DNA of 9,073 nt, taken from positions 9,424-18,496 of the forward strand of contig DDKG01000138.1 of NCBI GenBank assembly GCA_002339265.1, written 5' to 3'. The notes beneath the pieces are model-generated. The model made no database searches. It saw only the letters and a program-made list of their open reading frames with translations, and was not told the DNA's origin. Origin of the DNA: Massilia sp. UBA2604 (GTDB lineage Bacteria; Pseudomonadota; Gammaproteobacteria; Burkholderiales; Burkholderiaceae_D). The translations under genes were made by a program, and so were the position numbers. This document shows, piece after piece, positions 1 to 5,838 of this stretch. The stretch's first letter is position 1. Every line of letters starts with the position of its first letter.

Positions 1-195
1 ATCGGCAACAGCGGCACCACCGACAGCTTCGGCGCCGCCGGTTCGCTGATCGCGCTGCTGCTGTGGGTATATTACTCGGCGCAGATCTTCTTCCTGGGCG
101 CCGAGTTCGCGCGCCAGTACGCCTTGCAAATGGGTAGCTTGCACAACAAGCCGAAGGAAATCACCGGGGTCGAACCAAAAACCAATACCGCGTAA
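1..195 (+). CDS. YihY/virulence factor BrkB family membrane protein, C-terminal end (partial)
   Basis: Only the last 64 codons are present, open from base 1 and ending in TAA at 193-195. The fragment reads a hydrophobic helix (about residues 12-26) followed by WVYYSAQIFFLGAEFARQY, the highly characteristic end of the last membrane helix in the YihY/BrkB family (often mislabelled ribonuclease BN). After it comes a short polar tail of about 25 residues, which is expected to be cytoplasmic. Members are polytopic inner-membrane proteins of unsettled function; roles in envelope integrity or transport have been suggested. The gene converges on the AI-2E-type permease, with only 49 bp between the two stop codons and a perfect palindrome in that gap. 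Family assignment is secure from the motif, but the N-terminus lies outside the window. Confidence 0.85.
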   Translation: MGNSGTTDSFGAAGSLIALLLWVYYSAQIFFLGAEFARQYALQMGSLHNKPKEITGVEPKTNTA

Positions 196-201
196 AGCAT
201 T

Positions 202-232
202 GTAGGGTGGAAGGCTTTGCCTTCCACCCTAC
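202..232. repeat. Perfect 14-bp palindrome with 3-nt loop between convergent genes
   Basis: The left arm GTAGGGTGGAAGGC (202-215) is exactly complementary to the right arm 219-232, around the loop TTT. A 14-bp perfect stem is far beyond chance. There is no T-run on either side, so it is not a classical intrinsic terminator. It could still work as a two-way transcription barrier or mRNA 3'-end stabiliser for the two converging genes. The GTAGGGTGG...CCACCCTAC style resembles dispersed palindromes common in betaproteobacterial intergenic regions. That resemblance is from memory; copy number in this genome is unknown. Confidence 0.8.
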
Positions 233-244
233 CAGCTTGATGGA

Positions 245-1492
245 TTATTCCCCCAGCAGCTCCGACACCACTTCCATCCCCTCGACCCGCTCGGCCACCA
301 CCTTCAGCACCATTACTACCGGCACGCCGAGCAGCAAGCCCCAAACGCCCCACAACCAGCCCCAGAACAGCAGGCTGACGAACACCGCGGCCGGATTCAT
401 GCGCGCGATTTTTCCGGTCATCCAGGTGGCGACGACCATGCCGACCAGGGTCGCGATCACCAGCGAGGCGCCGGCCACCAGCATCACCATGCTCAGGGTC
501 TCGAACTGCAGGAAGGCCGCCATGCCGGTCGCGACCGTGATCACGAGCGGGCCGAAATATGGCATCAGGTGGGCCACGCCGGCAAAGGCGGCCCAGGCGC
601 CGGCGTTCTCGAGGCCGATCAGGCGCAGCGCGCCCCACATCAGCAAGGCCAGCAGAATATTGGTCACCAGCAGCATGAACATATAGTTCTGGATCGAGGT
701 ATTGATATCGTCCAGGATATGGACCGTGACTTTCTTGCGCGTCAACGAGGGGCCGGTGAGCTTGACCAGCTTGCGCTTGAAGGTGTCGCCCGCCAGCAGC
801 AGGAAGAACACCAGGAACACGACCATGGTCGCCTGCGACATGAAGGCGGCCAGGCTCATCGAGCCGGCCAGCACCCAGTCCATCACGCGGATCGGCGAAC
901 TCGCCGCGGCGGCCGGCGGCGGATACTGGCGCCGCTGCTGCGCCAGGCGCTTGGCGTCGGCCCCGACATTGTTCGCGGCGCGCTCGATCTCGGCCGCCGC
1001 GGCCTGCATCTGCTGCAGGGTCGAGCGCTGGCCGCTGGTATTGGTGAGGATGCGCGTGACCTTGGTGGTGAGGTTTGGCAATTCGTCGAGAATATTAAAG
1101 AATTCGCCCTGCAAGCGGTACAGGGTGCCCGCCATCGCGCCGACGATCACGGCCGTGACCAGGGTGGCGCCGATGATGCGGCGGATGTGCCAGCGTTCGA
1201 GCCAGCGCACGACGGGATTGAGGGTATAGGCGATCAGGATGCCGAGCAGCAGCGGCACGAAGAATTTCTGCGCCCACTGGAGCGCGAAGACAAAGGCGAT
1301 GGTGGCGAGGATGCCGAGCGACAGTCCGCGCGCATTGACGTGCAGCGGCACGCGCATGCCGCCGATGTGCAGGGCGATGTCGTCGCCGGCCGCGCGCGTT
1401 TCCGCGCGGGCGGCGTCGCCAGGAGCGGCGGCTGGTTCAGGCGATGGGTTGGATGCTGCCGGCGTGGCCGGATCGGTTGGTGCTAGCTGCAT
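245..1492 (-). CDS. AI-2E family transporter (PerM/YhhT-type permease)
   Basis: A 415-residue polytopic inner-membrane protein. Residues 1-50 are a Pro/Ala-rich cytoplasmic extension. Helices follow at about 56-95 and 106-124, then a long hydrophilic loop (125-205) with a Gln/Ala-rich amphipathic stretch. More helices lie at about 206-235, 268-290, 296-330, 334-358 and 367-400. The PYFGP motif (311-315) and the segment NPAAVFVSLLFWGWLWGVWG starting at 366 are typical of the AI-2E transporter family (PF01594), as is the total length. Despite the name, most members are not shown to move autoinducer-2; some are exporters or Na+/H+ antiporters, so the substrate here is unknown. The ATG at 1490-1492 has only a weak AGG upstream. 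It sits 44 bp after the BON lipoprotein stop, with a small GC hairpin (1511-1526) in the gap, so cotranscription is plausible. Confidence 0.9.
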   Translation of the reverse strand: MQLAPTDPATPAASNPSPEPAAAPGDAARAETRAAGDDIALHIGGMRVPLHVNARGLSLGILATIAFVFALQWAQKFFVPLLLGILIAYTLNPVVRWLERWHIRRIIGATLVTAVIVGAMAGTLYRLQGEFFNILDELPNLTTKVTRILTNTSGQRSTLQQMQAAAAEIERAANNVGADAKRLAQQRRQYPPPAAAASSPIRVMDWVLAGSMSLAAFMSQATMVVFLVFFLLLAGDTFKRKLVKLTGPSLTRKKVTVHILDDINTSIQNYMFMLLVTNILLALLMWGALRLIGLENAGAWAAFAGVAHLMPYFGPLVITVATGMAAFLQFETLSMVMLVAGASLVIATLVGMVVATWMTGKIARMNPAAVFVSLLFWGWLWGVWGLLLGVPVVMVLKVVAERVEGMEVVSELLGE

Positions 1493-1536
1493 GGTATGCC
1501 TGAACGAGATGCCGGGCCGCCCCGGCTAAGCGTACA

Positions 1537-1851
1537 TTATTTCACACGGATGTCGTTCTTGACCGAAGTCACGCCCTTGACGCCACGGGCGATCTCGACG
1601 GCGCGCTGCGCATCGCGTGGATCGGCCACGAAGCCCGACAGCTGGACGTCGCCCTTGAAGGTTTCGACATTGACTTCGCGTGCCTTGACGTTCGGGTCGT
1701 TGATCAGCGCGGCCTTGACCTTGGTGGTGATCACGGTGTCATCGACGTACTCGCCGGTGCTCGACTGGTTGTTGGTCGACGAGCAGCCGACGGCGGTGAT
1801 GGCGACGGTGGCGACGAAAGCGGCGGAAATGAGGTTCTTGGCGATTTTCAT
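1537..1851 (-). CDS. BON domain-containing lipoprotein
   Basis: A 104-residue protein. The N-terminus is a lipoprotein signal: MKIAKN, a hydrophobic core (7-19) and the lipobox AVGC with Cys23 as the acylated residue. A short Ser/Thr/Asn linker leads to a single BON domain (about 35-104) beginning YVDDTVITTKVKAAL, with the central glycine strand VQLSGFV and ending VTSVKNDIRVK. BON domains are small alpha/beta folds found in OsmY, DolP and mechanosensitive channels, and are thought to bind phospholipid membranes. The protein is probably periplasmic and membrane-tethered, with an osmotic or envelope-stress role by family analogy. Start choice is firm: AAGGAG lies 5 nt before the ATG (1849-1851). 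It lies between the Cys-x10-Cys protein (84 bp upstream) and the permease (44 bp downstream), all on the minus strand. Confidence 0.92.
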   Translation of the reverse strand: MKIAKNLISAAFVATVAITAVGCSSTNNQSSTGEYVDDTVITTKVKAALINDPNVKAREVNVETFKGDVQLSGFVADPRDAQRAVEIARGVKGVTSVKNDIRVK

Positions 1852-1888
1852 GATGGCTCCTTATTGATAGTCATGGTGCAGCAATACC

Positions 1889-1930
1889 CTTGCGGGCGGG
1901 TTGGGCGGCGCCGGCAATCCGGCCCGCAAG
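1889..1930. terminator. Intergenic hairpin between the Cys-x10-Cys gene and the BON gene
   Basis: CTTGCGGGC (1889-1897) pairs perfectly with GCCCGCAAG (1922-1930) across a 24-nt loop, which can itself form GCCGG/CCGGC (1910-1914/1919-1923). It starts 5 bases past the stop codon of the minus-strand gene at 1936. On the minus strand it lacks a T-run, so it may be a rho-independent-like attenuator, an RNA 3'-end protector or a processing site. The T-rich tail (1931-1940) lies on the + strand side, where no upstream gene is seen. Confidence 0.35.
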
Positions 1931-1935
1931 TTCTT

Positions 1936-2487
1936 TTATTTGCCGTAGGCCGTCCGGGTGGTGCTGACGCACCCTTCCCTGACGTCTCTGGCGAAGGCAT
2001 CGCACTTCTGCAGTGCGACGCGGTATTCGGCCTCGATCCTGGCGTCCTGCGCATCGAGGCGCGCCTCGATCGCCTTGCGGTCGGCGCGAGCGTCGGCCTG
2101 GGTGGCCACCAGGGTCGCCCTGGCCTGGCGCTGGCAAACCTCGCGGTCGTTGCCGAGCGCGGCGCCGCAGCGCGTCTTGTCGCGTTCGTAATAGGCCGAG
2201 GCGATACGCATGCGCGCCTGGGTATAGGCCGCCAGCGTGTTCTTGTAGGCGGCGCCCGCTTCTTCCTCGACGCGCACGCGGGCGGCGCGGGCGTCGGCGA
2301 CGCAGATCTCGTGCGGGACACCTTCCATCACGTCGCAGCGCGCCTTGGCGGCGTCGAAAGCGGCTTCGGCGGTGGCCATTGTCTGTTGATAGACGGTCTT
2401 CGCCTCCGGCGCCGGCTGCTGGGCGACAGCCTGGCCAGCCCAGCAGAAAGCTGTACCGATCAGGATGAGTGCGTGCGACGTCTTCAT
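1936..2487 (-). CDS. Exported protein with three tandem Cys-x10-Cys helical repeats, function unknown
   Basis: A 183-residue protein of no family I can name. The start at 2485-2487 is chosen because it gives a clean signal peptide (MKTSHALILIGTAFCWAGQAVA, cleaved before QQPAPE) and has GGAG 10 nt upstream; the frame stays open further 5' but adds an implausible head. The mature part is almost entirely charged helix. It contains three units of about 55 residues, each with a Cys pair spaced exactly ten apart: C51/C62, C107/C118 and C162/C173. Units share an Arg/Lys-Cys entry and a Glu-x-Cys end; in the first two an Ala-Arg-Ala follows, in the third Thr-Arg-Thr-Ala. In the oxidising periplasm each pair could close a disulfide across a helical turn or hairpin. 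It heads a same-strand group with the BON lipoprotein and the AI-2E permease. The gene at 3326 carries a single copy of the same motif. Function is unknown. Confidence 0.8.
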   Translation of the reverse strand: MKTSHALILIGTAFCWAGQAVAQQPAPEAKTVYQQTMATAEAAFDAAKARCDVMEGVPHEICVADARAARVRVEEEAGAAYKNTLAAYTQARMRIASAYYERDKTRCGAALGNDREVCQRQARATLVATQADARADRKAIEARLDAQDARIEAEYRVALQKCDAFARDVREGCVSTTRTAYGK

Positions 2488-2768
2488 TCTTTTTGTTCTC
2501 CATTTGTCAACATTGGAGACATCTTTACATGGCGCGCACCCTGCTTCTGTTCGATGCCGAACACAACTAACAGACTCTTGGCCCGCGCCTATAGATGAGT
2601 AGATATAGAACAACCGAAGCGCTGGAGCGGGCCGCGCCAGCCCATTCGCTGTCCTTCAGAAATGCCGTAACGACGGGCTCTACCTAGGGGCAAGGTGGGT
2701 GCGGCAACGCACAGACCCTCATTGGTGACCTGACTATTCTGGACTCATACTTTTGTCAGGAGAACAAC
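2488..2768. other. Divergent intergenic region
   Basis: This 281-bp spacer lies between two divergently read exported-protein genes and must hold both promoters. It is more AT-rich than its flanks. Visible items are a 16-bp inverted repeat TGTTCG-ATGC-CGAACA (2548-2563), a small GTGCG/CGCAC hairpin (2699-2712), and a sigma70-like site on the + strand (2722-2751). I see no convincing promoter for the minus-strand gene and no small ORF with a good ribosome site. Confidence 0.6.
2722..2751 (+). promoter_or_regulatory. Possible sigma70 promoter of the glycine-zipper lipoprotein gene
   Basis: TTGGTG (2722-2727) and CATACT (2746-2751) are spaced 18 nt apart, with the start codon 18 nt past the -10. 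Each hexamer matches the consensus in four of six positions. This would leave a very short leader that barely holds the AGGAGA ribosome site (2758-2763). Seen by eye only. Confidence 0.3.
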
Positions 2769-3233
2769 ATGAATGCTAACCGTAAATTTATCGTCGCCCT
2801 GCTGGCGACCGGCGCACTCCTCACTGGCTGCGCCAGCAACAGCTCCCAGCCATATGGCTATAACAATGGATACGGCTCGGGCAGCAGCACCGCCTCGGCC
2901 GGCTATGGCGTGATCGAATCGATCCAGGTGGTCCAGGGCGAAAACCGCACCAGCGGCGCCGGCGGCGTGCTGGGCGGCGTGGTCGGCGCACTGGCCGGCA
3001 GCCAGATCGGCAGCGGCGGCGGCCGTACCGCAGCGACGGTGGCGGGCGGCCTGGCCGGCGCCGTCGTTGGCAACAACGTCGAGAAGAACCGCAATGCCGC
3101 CGGCCCCGAGATGTACCAGATCAATATGCGCATGGATAATGGCGAATACCGCGCCGTGACCCAGGACAGCGCCTACGATCTGCGCGTCGGCAACCGCGTG
3201 CGCATCGTCGACGGCCGCGTCTACCGCTACTGA
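2769..3233 (+). CDS. Glycine-zipper 2TM domain lipoprotein (SlyB/Pcp-like)
   Basis: A 154-residue outer-membrane-type lipoprotein. The signal peptide ends in the lipobox LLTGC, with Cys21 as the lipid anchor. A Ser/Gly/Tyr/Asn-rich linker (22-45) follows, then a glycine zipper (about 64-101: GAGGVLGGVVGALAGSQIG and a second copy around GGLAGAVVGNNV) predicted to form two short membrane-inserting helices. The C-terminal domain (115-154) is beta-rich and ends GNRVRIVDGRVYRY, as in the Rickettsia 17-kDa antigen/SlyB/Pcp group (PF05433). Such proteins stabilise the outer membrane and respond to envelope or divalent-cation stress. The start is firm: AGGAGA lies 5 nt before the ATG. The next gene begins 92 bp later on the same strand, so the two may be cotranscribed. 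Confidence 0.92.
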   Translation: MNANRKFIVALLATGALLTGCASNSSQPYGYNNGYGSGSSTASAGYGVIESIQVVQGENRTSGAGGVLGGVVGALAGSQIGSGGGRTAATVAGGLAGAVVGNNVEKNRNAAGPEMYQINMRMDNGEYRAVTQDSAYDLRVGNRVRIVDGRVYRY

Positions 3234-3286
3234 TCGGCCGGCGTGATGGCAGGGCCTACTTGCCACCGCGCCGCCCCTTTTGCCCA

Positions 3287-3306
3287 CTGGCCGGCGCACC
3301 GGCCAG
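3287..3306 (+). other. Perfect 8-bp hairpin just upstream of the next ribosome site
   Basis: CTGGCCGG (3287-3294) pairs with CCGGCCAG (3299-3306) around the loop CGCA. It lies 53 bp after the glycine-zipper stop codon and 9 bp before the GGAGG that serves the 3326 gene. No T-run follows, so it is not a standard terminator. It could be a processing or stability element within a two-gene message. Confidence 0.45.
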
Positions 3307-3325
3307 CGACCAGCTGGAGGCAACC

Positions 3326-3673
3326 ATGGCAACTCTGAACAGCATCGTGCGCGGCGCCTGTGCCTGCGCGCTCGCCGGCGCCGCCTTCGCGGCATCGGCC
3401 CAGGAATCAAACCAGGCCGGCACCGACGCGACCGTCAACCCGACCGTCGCCCGCCAGCAGGCCCAGGAAATCGCCAGGGGCGACCCGCCGCGCTGGTACC
3501 GCGACGATCCGGCGCAGCAGACGCTGCGCAAGGAGCTCGGCGCGGCGCTGCAGGAAGCGCAGAACGCCTGCCGCAAGGCGCCGGCGGCCGAGCGCAAGTC
3601 GTGCATGAACGAGGCGCGCGCCACCTGGCAGCGCGAAACGGCGCAGTTGGGCAAGCCGATGCCGCGGCAGTAA
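3326..3673 (+). CDS. Small exported protein with one Cys-x10-Cys helical hairpin, function unknown
   Basis: A 115-residue protein without a recognisable named family. The ATG at 3326 is preferred over the in-frame upstream ATG at 3260 because GGAGG (3316-3320) sits 5 nt before it and it opens directly into a signal peptide (MATLNSIVRGACACALAGAA, predicted cleavage after ASA at about residue 25). The mature protein has an Asn/Thr/Pro-containing linker, a WYRDDP segment (57-62) and a charged helix with C82 and C93 spaced exactly ten apart, followed by MNEARATW. That Cys-x10-Cys plus Ala-Arg-Ala pattern matches the repeats of the 1936-2487 product across the divergent spacer, suggesting related periplasmic folds. 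It follows the glycine-zipper lipoprotein by 92 bp on the same strand. It reads like a real exported protein; its function is unknown. Confidence 0.75.
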   Translation: MATLNSIVRGACACALAGAAFAASAQESNQAGTDATVNPTVARQQAQEIARGDPPRWYRDDPAQQTLRKELGAALQEAQNACRKAPAAERKSCMNEARATWQRETAQLGKPMPRQ

Positions 3674-3720
3674 GCGCCGGCACGTCGAGCCGTATCGAAT
3701 CGTGTTGTCCTGAGTACGTC

Positions 3721-3800
3721 GCCCCCGCGAAGGCGGGGGCCCAAGGTTGCAAGCGTTTCGACGGCGTTCGCAGCACCTGGGTTCCCTCCTGCGCGGGAAC
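3721..3800. repeat. Dispersed REP-type element (paired palindromes) between convergent genes
   Basis: Two hairpins flank a variable middle. The left one is GCCCCCGC/GCGGGGGC (3721-3728/3733-3740, loop GAAG). The right one is GTTCCC/GGGAAC (3781-3786/3795-3800), an arm with one mismatch against the ideal GTTCCCGC/GCGGGAAC form. The arms are followed by CCCAAGGT and preceded by ACCTGGG, which are nearly complementary and could pair the two hairpins. Elements of this form, recognisable because spurious translation gives PAKAGAQ...AGTT or SFPRRREP peptides, are widely scattered in proteobacterial genomes. This copy fills the gap between the 3673 stop and the DUF3616 stop at 3857, where it may act as a two-way 3'-end structure. 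Confidence 0.75.
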
Positions 3801-3856
3801 GACGTGCTTGCGCTGATGGACGAGACCACTGTCTACGTCGAGCCAGCTTTTTCCAA

Positions 3857-5011
3857 CTACTTCGTCTTGCGCCGCGGCGGCAGCGGATACACATCCGCCA
3901 CCAGGATGCTGTCGCCGATCTGGCGGCCGGGCGAGGCCGAATCGTGCACCACCAATATCCCCTCCTCGCGTCCGTCCTGGCTGGAAAACAGCGAGATGCC
4001 CTCGGGATGGTCGACGCCCTGCCCGAACGGCAGCGCCAGCACATGTTCCAGCAGGTCCCGGCTCACCGCCGACGCCTTGCCGGGCCGCGCCCCGCCGGGC
4101 CAGCGAAACAGGGTCACGGGCCCATCCAGGTCCATCGTCGGCCCGGCCAGGATCAGCAAATCCTTTCCTTGCACGCACAGGTCGCGGATGCCCAGGCCGT
4201 CCAGGTCGAGGAAGTGTTTACGGTACAGCGCGCCTTCGTCGTCGAGCGGCGCCAGCCGCAGCCAGCCCGCTTCGCCATCGTCGACCGGCGCCACTTCGAC
4301 GATCGCGGCCCAGCCGCGCAGCACCGGGCCGCGCAGTCCCAGCAGCAGGTGCTTGCCAGCCACGGCGATGCCCTCGATGTCGAAACCGTTGTCCTTGCCG
4401 GGAATGGCCAGGAAGGGACCGAAGTGCTCGTCCTGGCGCAGCAGCCCCGTCAGTTCGTTGCCGTGCTCGTCGCCGCGCAGCAGCGCCGCGCTGCGCCGCT
4501 TGCCCGTGCCCTTGCCCTCGCGCTCTGCTTCCTTCTGCAGCGTGAAGCCGCCGTCCTGCCTGACGAGCGGAATGCGCGCCAGCAGGTAGCGGTTGCCGTC
4601 GGCGCTGACGCTGGCCAGGCGCTTGTGCGTGCGTCGCACGCCGTCGCCCTCGTCCGGCCGCTTGCGGCGCAGGCTGTGCGAGCCGGTCAGCCACAGGTAG
4701 TCGCCATCGCTGGCCAGGCCCTCGATATCGGCTTCGTTGATGCGCTTGCCCTCCCCGTCATGCGGCGGCAGGGGCAGCTGCAGGAAATCGTGCAGCGCGA
4801 ACTGGTGGTGGGCGCGCGCAAAACTGGTCTTGCCGCGGCTGTCCTCGGCCGCCAGGGTCAGGCGCTCGATGCTGAGCGACTCGTCGTTGGCCAGCCATAA
4901 GGTATCGCCCATGCGCAGCGCCACCGACAGGCCGTTGCGCAATTCCTTGTCGGGACTGAGGTCATCGCGTTCGGGATGGAATTCGAGCAGGACGATATTG
5001 GACGGATGCAT
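3857..5011 (-). CDS. DUF3616 domain-containing protein, predicted beta-propeller
   Basis: A 384-residue soluble protein with no signal peptide or membrane helix, so probably cytoplasmic. It matches the DUF3616 family in length and in its repeated pattern of a strand followed by an Asp-x-x-Glu-Gly turn: NEADIEGLA (92-100), GFDIEGIAV (209-217) and DHPEGIS (334-340). Each precedes a hydrophobic strand such as YLWLTGSHS or HLLLGLRGP, which suggests repeating blades of a propeller like those of SdiA-regulated or phytase-like proteins. No catalytic residues can be named and no biochemical function is established. The ATG (5009-5011) has a weak GAGG 8 nt upstream, and no better in-frame start is visible. 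It stands alone on the minus strand, shielded upstream by the terminator at 5241-5277 and facing the dispersed repeat downstream. Confidence 0.85.
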   Translation of the reverse strand: MHPSNIVLLEFHPERDDLSPDKELRNGLSVALRMGDTLWLANDESLSIERLTLAAEDSRGKTSFARAHHQFALHDFLQLPLPPHDGEGKRINEADIEGLASDGDYLWLTGSHSLRRKRPDEGDGVRRTHKRLASVSADGNRYLLARIPLVRQDGGFTLQKEAEREGKGTGKRRSAALLRGDEHGNELTGLLRQDEHFGPFLAIPGKDNGFDIEGIAVAGKHLLLGLRGPVLRGWAAIVEVAPVDDGEAGWLRLAPLDDEGALYRKHFLDLDGLGIRDLCVQGKDLLILAGPTMDLDGPVTLFRWPGGARPGKASAVSRDLLEHVLALPFGQGVDHPEGISLFSSQDGREEGILVVHDSASPGRQIGDSILVADVYPLPPRRKTK

Positions 5012-5240
5012 GCTGCGCCTCGCTGATCGGTATTGACGCCAGCATACCGCATGCGTGTTCGGCTTGAGCGTCCACCAGGCGCGCAGGCCAGTGGCATCGA
5101 CCGGCCCCGACGCAGGAAATGATTTCGAAGAAAGGCCACACAGCGCGTCAACCGTCTGCCGCGGCGTGCGTTGTATGCTCAGCGCGGCAAGCGAAGCACC
5201 TGACCATCAATCAGGCTGGAGTCTGCATACCGCGACCGAC

Positions 5241-5277
5241 AAAAAAAGACGGCGTCCAATCCCCGATTGCGACGCCG
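5241..5277 (-). terminator. Intrinsic (rho-independent) terminator, minus strand
   Basis: Read on the minus strand, CGGCGTC pairs with GACGCCG (5271-5277/5250-5256), and the stem extends inward through CAAT/ATTG with one bulged base and a CGGGG loop. TCT and then further Ts (run 5241-5247) follow immediately. Stem strength, tight loop and seven-T tail make this the clearest terminator in the window. It ends the DUF883/holin-like/127-residue-protein unit, 154 bp past its last stop codon. Confidence 0.85.
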
Positions 5278-5357
5278 CTCAAGCCCCACCATATTCTGTA
5301 TCACACGATCCGCACTGTCGTTCTTGATAGCAGTGCCATCGTTCATGTTTCAGTTGC

Positions 5358-5421
5358 GTATTCCAGTCGGCGTAACGGCTGGCGGTTGCCGCAAACACCG
5401 TTGCGGCAACGTCTGGAATAC
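5358..5421. repeat. Nested inverted repeat (9-bp outer and 10-bp inner perfect stems)
   Basis: The outer arms are GTATTCCAG (5358-5366) and CTGGAATAC (5413-5421). The inner arms are GTTGCCGCAA (5385-5394) and TTGCGGCAAC (5401-5410) with loop ACACCG. Between the left arms, TCGGCGTAACGGCTGGCG has no partner, giving a lopsided cruciform or branched RNA hairpin. It begins 10 bases past the stop codon of the minus-strand gene at 5431. No T-run follows. Two stacked perfect stems of this length are unlikely by chance; whether it is a dispersed element or part of an RNA is open. Confidence 0.75.
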
Positions 5422-5430
5422 AGCTTACCC

Positions 5431-5814
5431 TTATTCTGGTATTTGCTGCGCCCGTTTGCGATTGACGTACCAGCCGAGTGCGCCCAGCACCACGGCGGCC
5501 CCCGCCGCTTGCTTGCCCAGCCGGCGCTGGCGCACGAAATTGATCACCCCCAGCGCATACGGCAACAGCACCGACACATTGGTTCCGGTTGGCTTCAGCA
5601 TGGCGTCGGCCCGGGCACGCAAGGCCCAGGTCGCGTGATCCATCGCCGAGTGCAGCATGACTTCGGGCTTGATGCCGTACTGGATGCTGGCCTTGGCGTG
5701 GGCCACGCCTGCGCGGAAGAACTCACCTTCACGTAATAGTTCTGCCTTGCGCACCGCCGGATCGAGGCTGTGCTGGTGACCGGCCAATCCTGTCGTTCCG
5801 TTTTGATTCTGCAT
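5431..5814 (-). CDS. Uncharacterised protein in the yqjK position of a yqjDE-like operon
   Basis: A 127-residue protein that I cannot place in a named family. The N-terminal part is polar and helical (VRKAELLREGEFFRAG at 21-36, then AKASIQYGIKPEVMLHSAMD). The C-terminal part has two weakly hydrophobic segments (about 80-95 and 103-117, AAGAAVVLGALGWYV) separated by a basic RQRRLGK, and ends in a basic tail. That suggests a membrane-associated hairpin. The start is firm: AGGGAG lies 6 nt before the ATG (5812-5814). It is the third gene after DUF883 and the holin-like gene, which mirrors the E. coli order yqjD-yqjE-yqjK. The opening RKAELL is slightly reminiscent of YqjK, but homology is not established. 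The tandem repeat at 5839-5929 fills its upstream spacer, and the structured trailer and terminator follow it. Confidence 0.8.
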   Translation of the reverse strand: MQNQNGTTGLAGHQHSLDPAVRKAELLREGEFFRAGVAHAKASIQYGIKPEVMLHSAMDHATWALRARADAMLKPTGTNVSVLLPYALGVINFVRQRRLGKQAAGAAVVLGALGWYVNRKRAQQIPE

Positions 5815-5838
5815 TTTTTCTCCCTTGGTGTCACGCTT

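Larger units (their letters stand above)
5012..5430. other. 419-bp gene-free stretch: DUF3616 upstream region, terminator and structured trailer
   Basis: No ORF here has coding character or a ribosome site. From the left, 5012-5240 must carry the DUF3616 promoter; a TATGCT (minus strand, 5041-5046) is the best -10 candidate but lacks a -35. 5241-5277 is a minus-strand intrinsic terminator. Between it and the stop of the gene at 5431 lie a GCACTG/CAGTGC hairpin (5315-5337) and a large nested inverted repeat (5358-5421). On the minus strand this makes a roughly 190-nt structured trailer ending in the terminator, either a long 3' UTR or a small RNA. Confidence 0.6.

Noticed and set aside
569..1486. 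A 305-codon + strand frame opposite the AI-2E permease gene
   Set aside because: It is His/Gln/Arg/Gly-rich with no hydrophobic pattern, and is the complement of a clear membrane-protein gene.
245..1492. Quorum-sensing role for the AI-2E family permease
   Set aside because: The family name is historical, no luxS or lsr gene is seen, and members have varied transport roles.
3260..3325. Upstream start at 3260 for the single Cys-x10-Cys protein
   Set aside because: It would place a Pro/Arg-rich stretch before the signal peptide and cover the 3287-3306 hairpin. The ATG at 3326 has a strong GGAGG site.
5173..5340. A 55-codon minus-strand ORF beginning at an ATG near 5340
   Set aside because: It has no ribosome site, runs straight through the intrinsic terminator at 5241-5277, and has no recognisable domain or signal.
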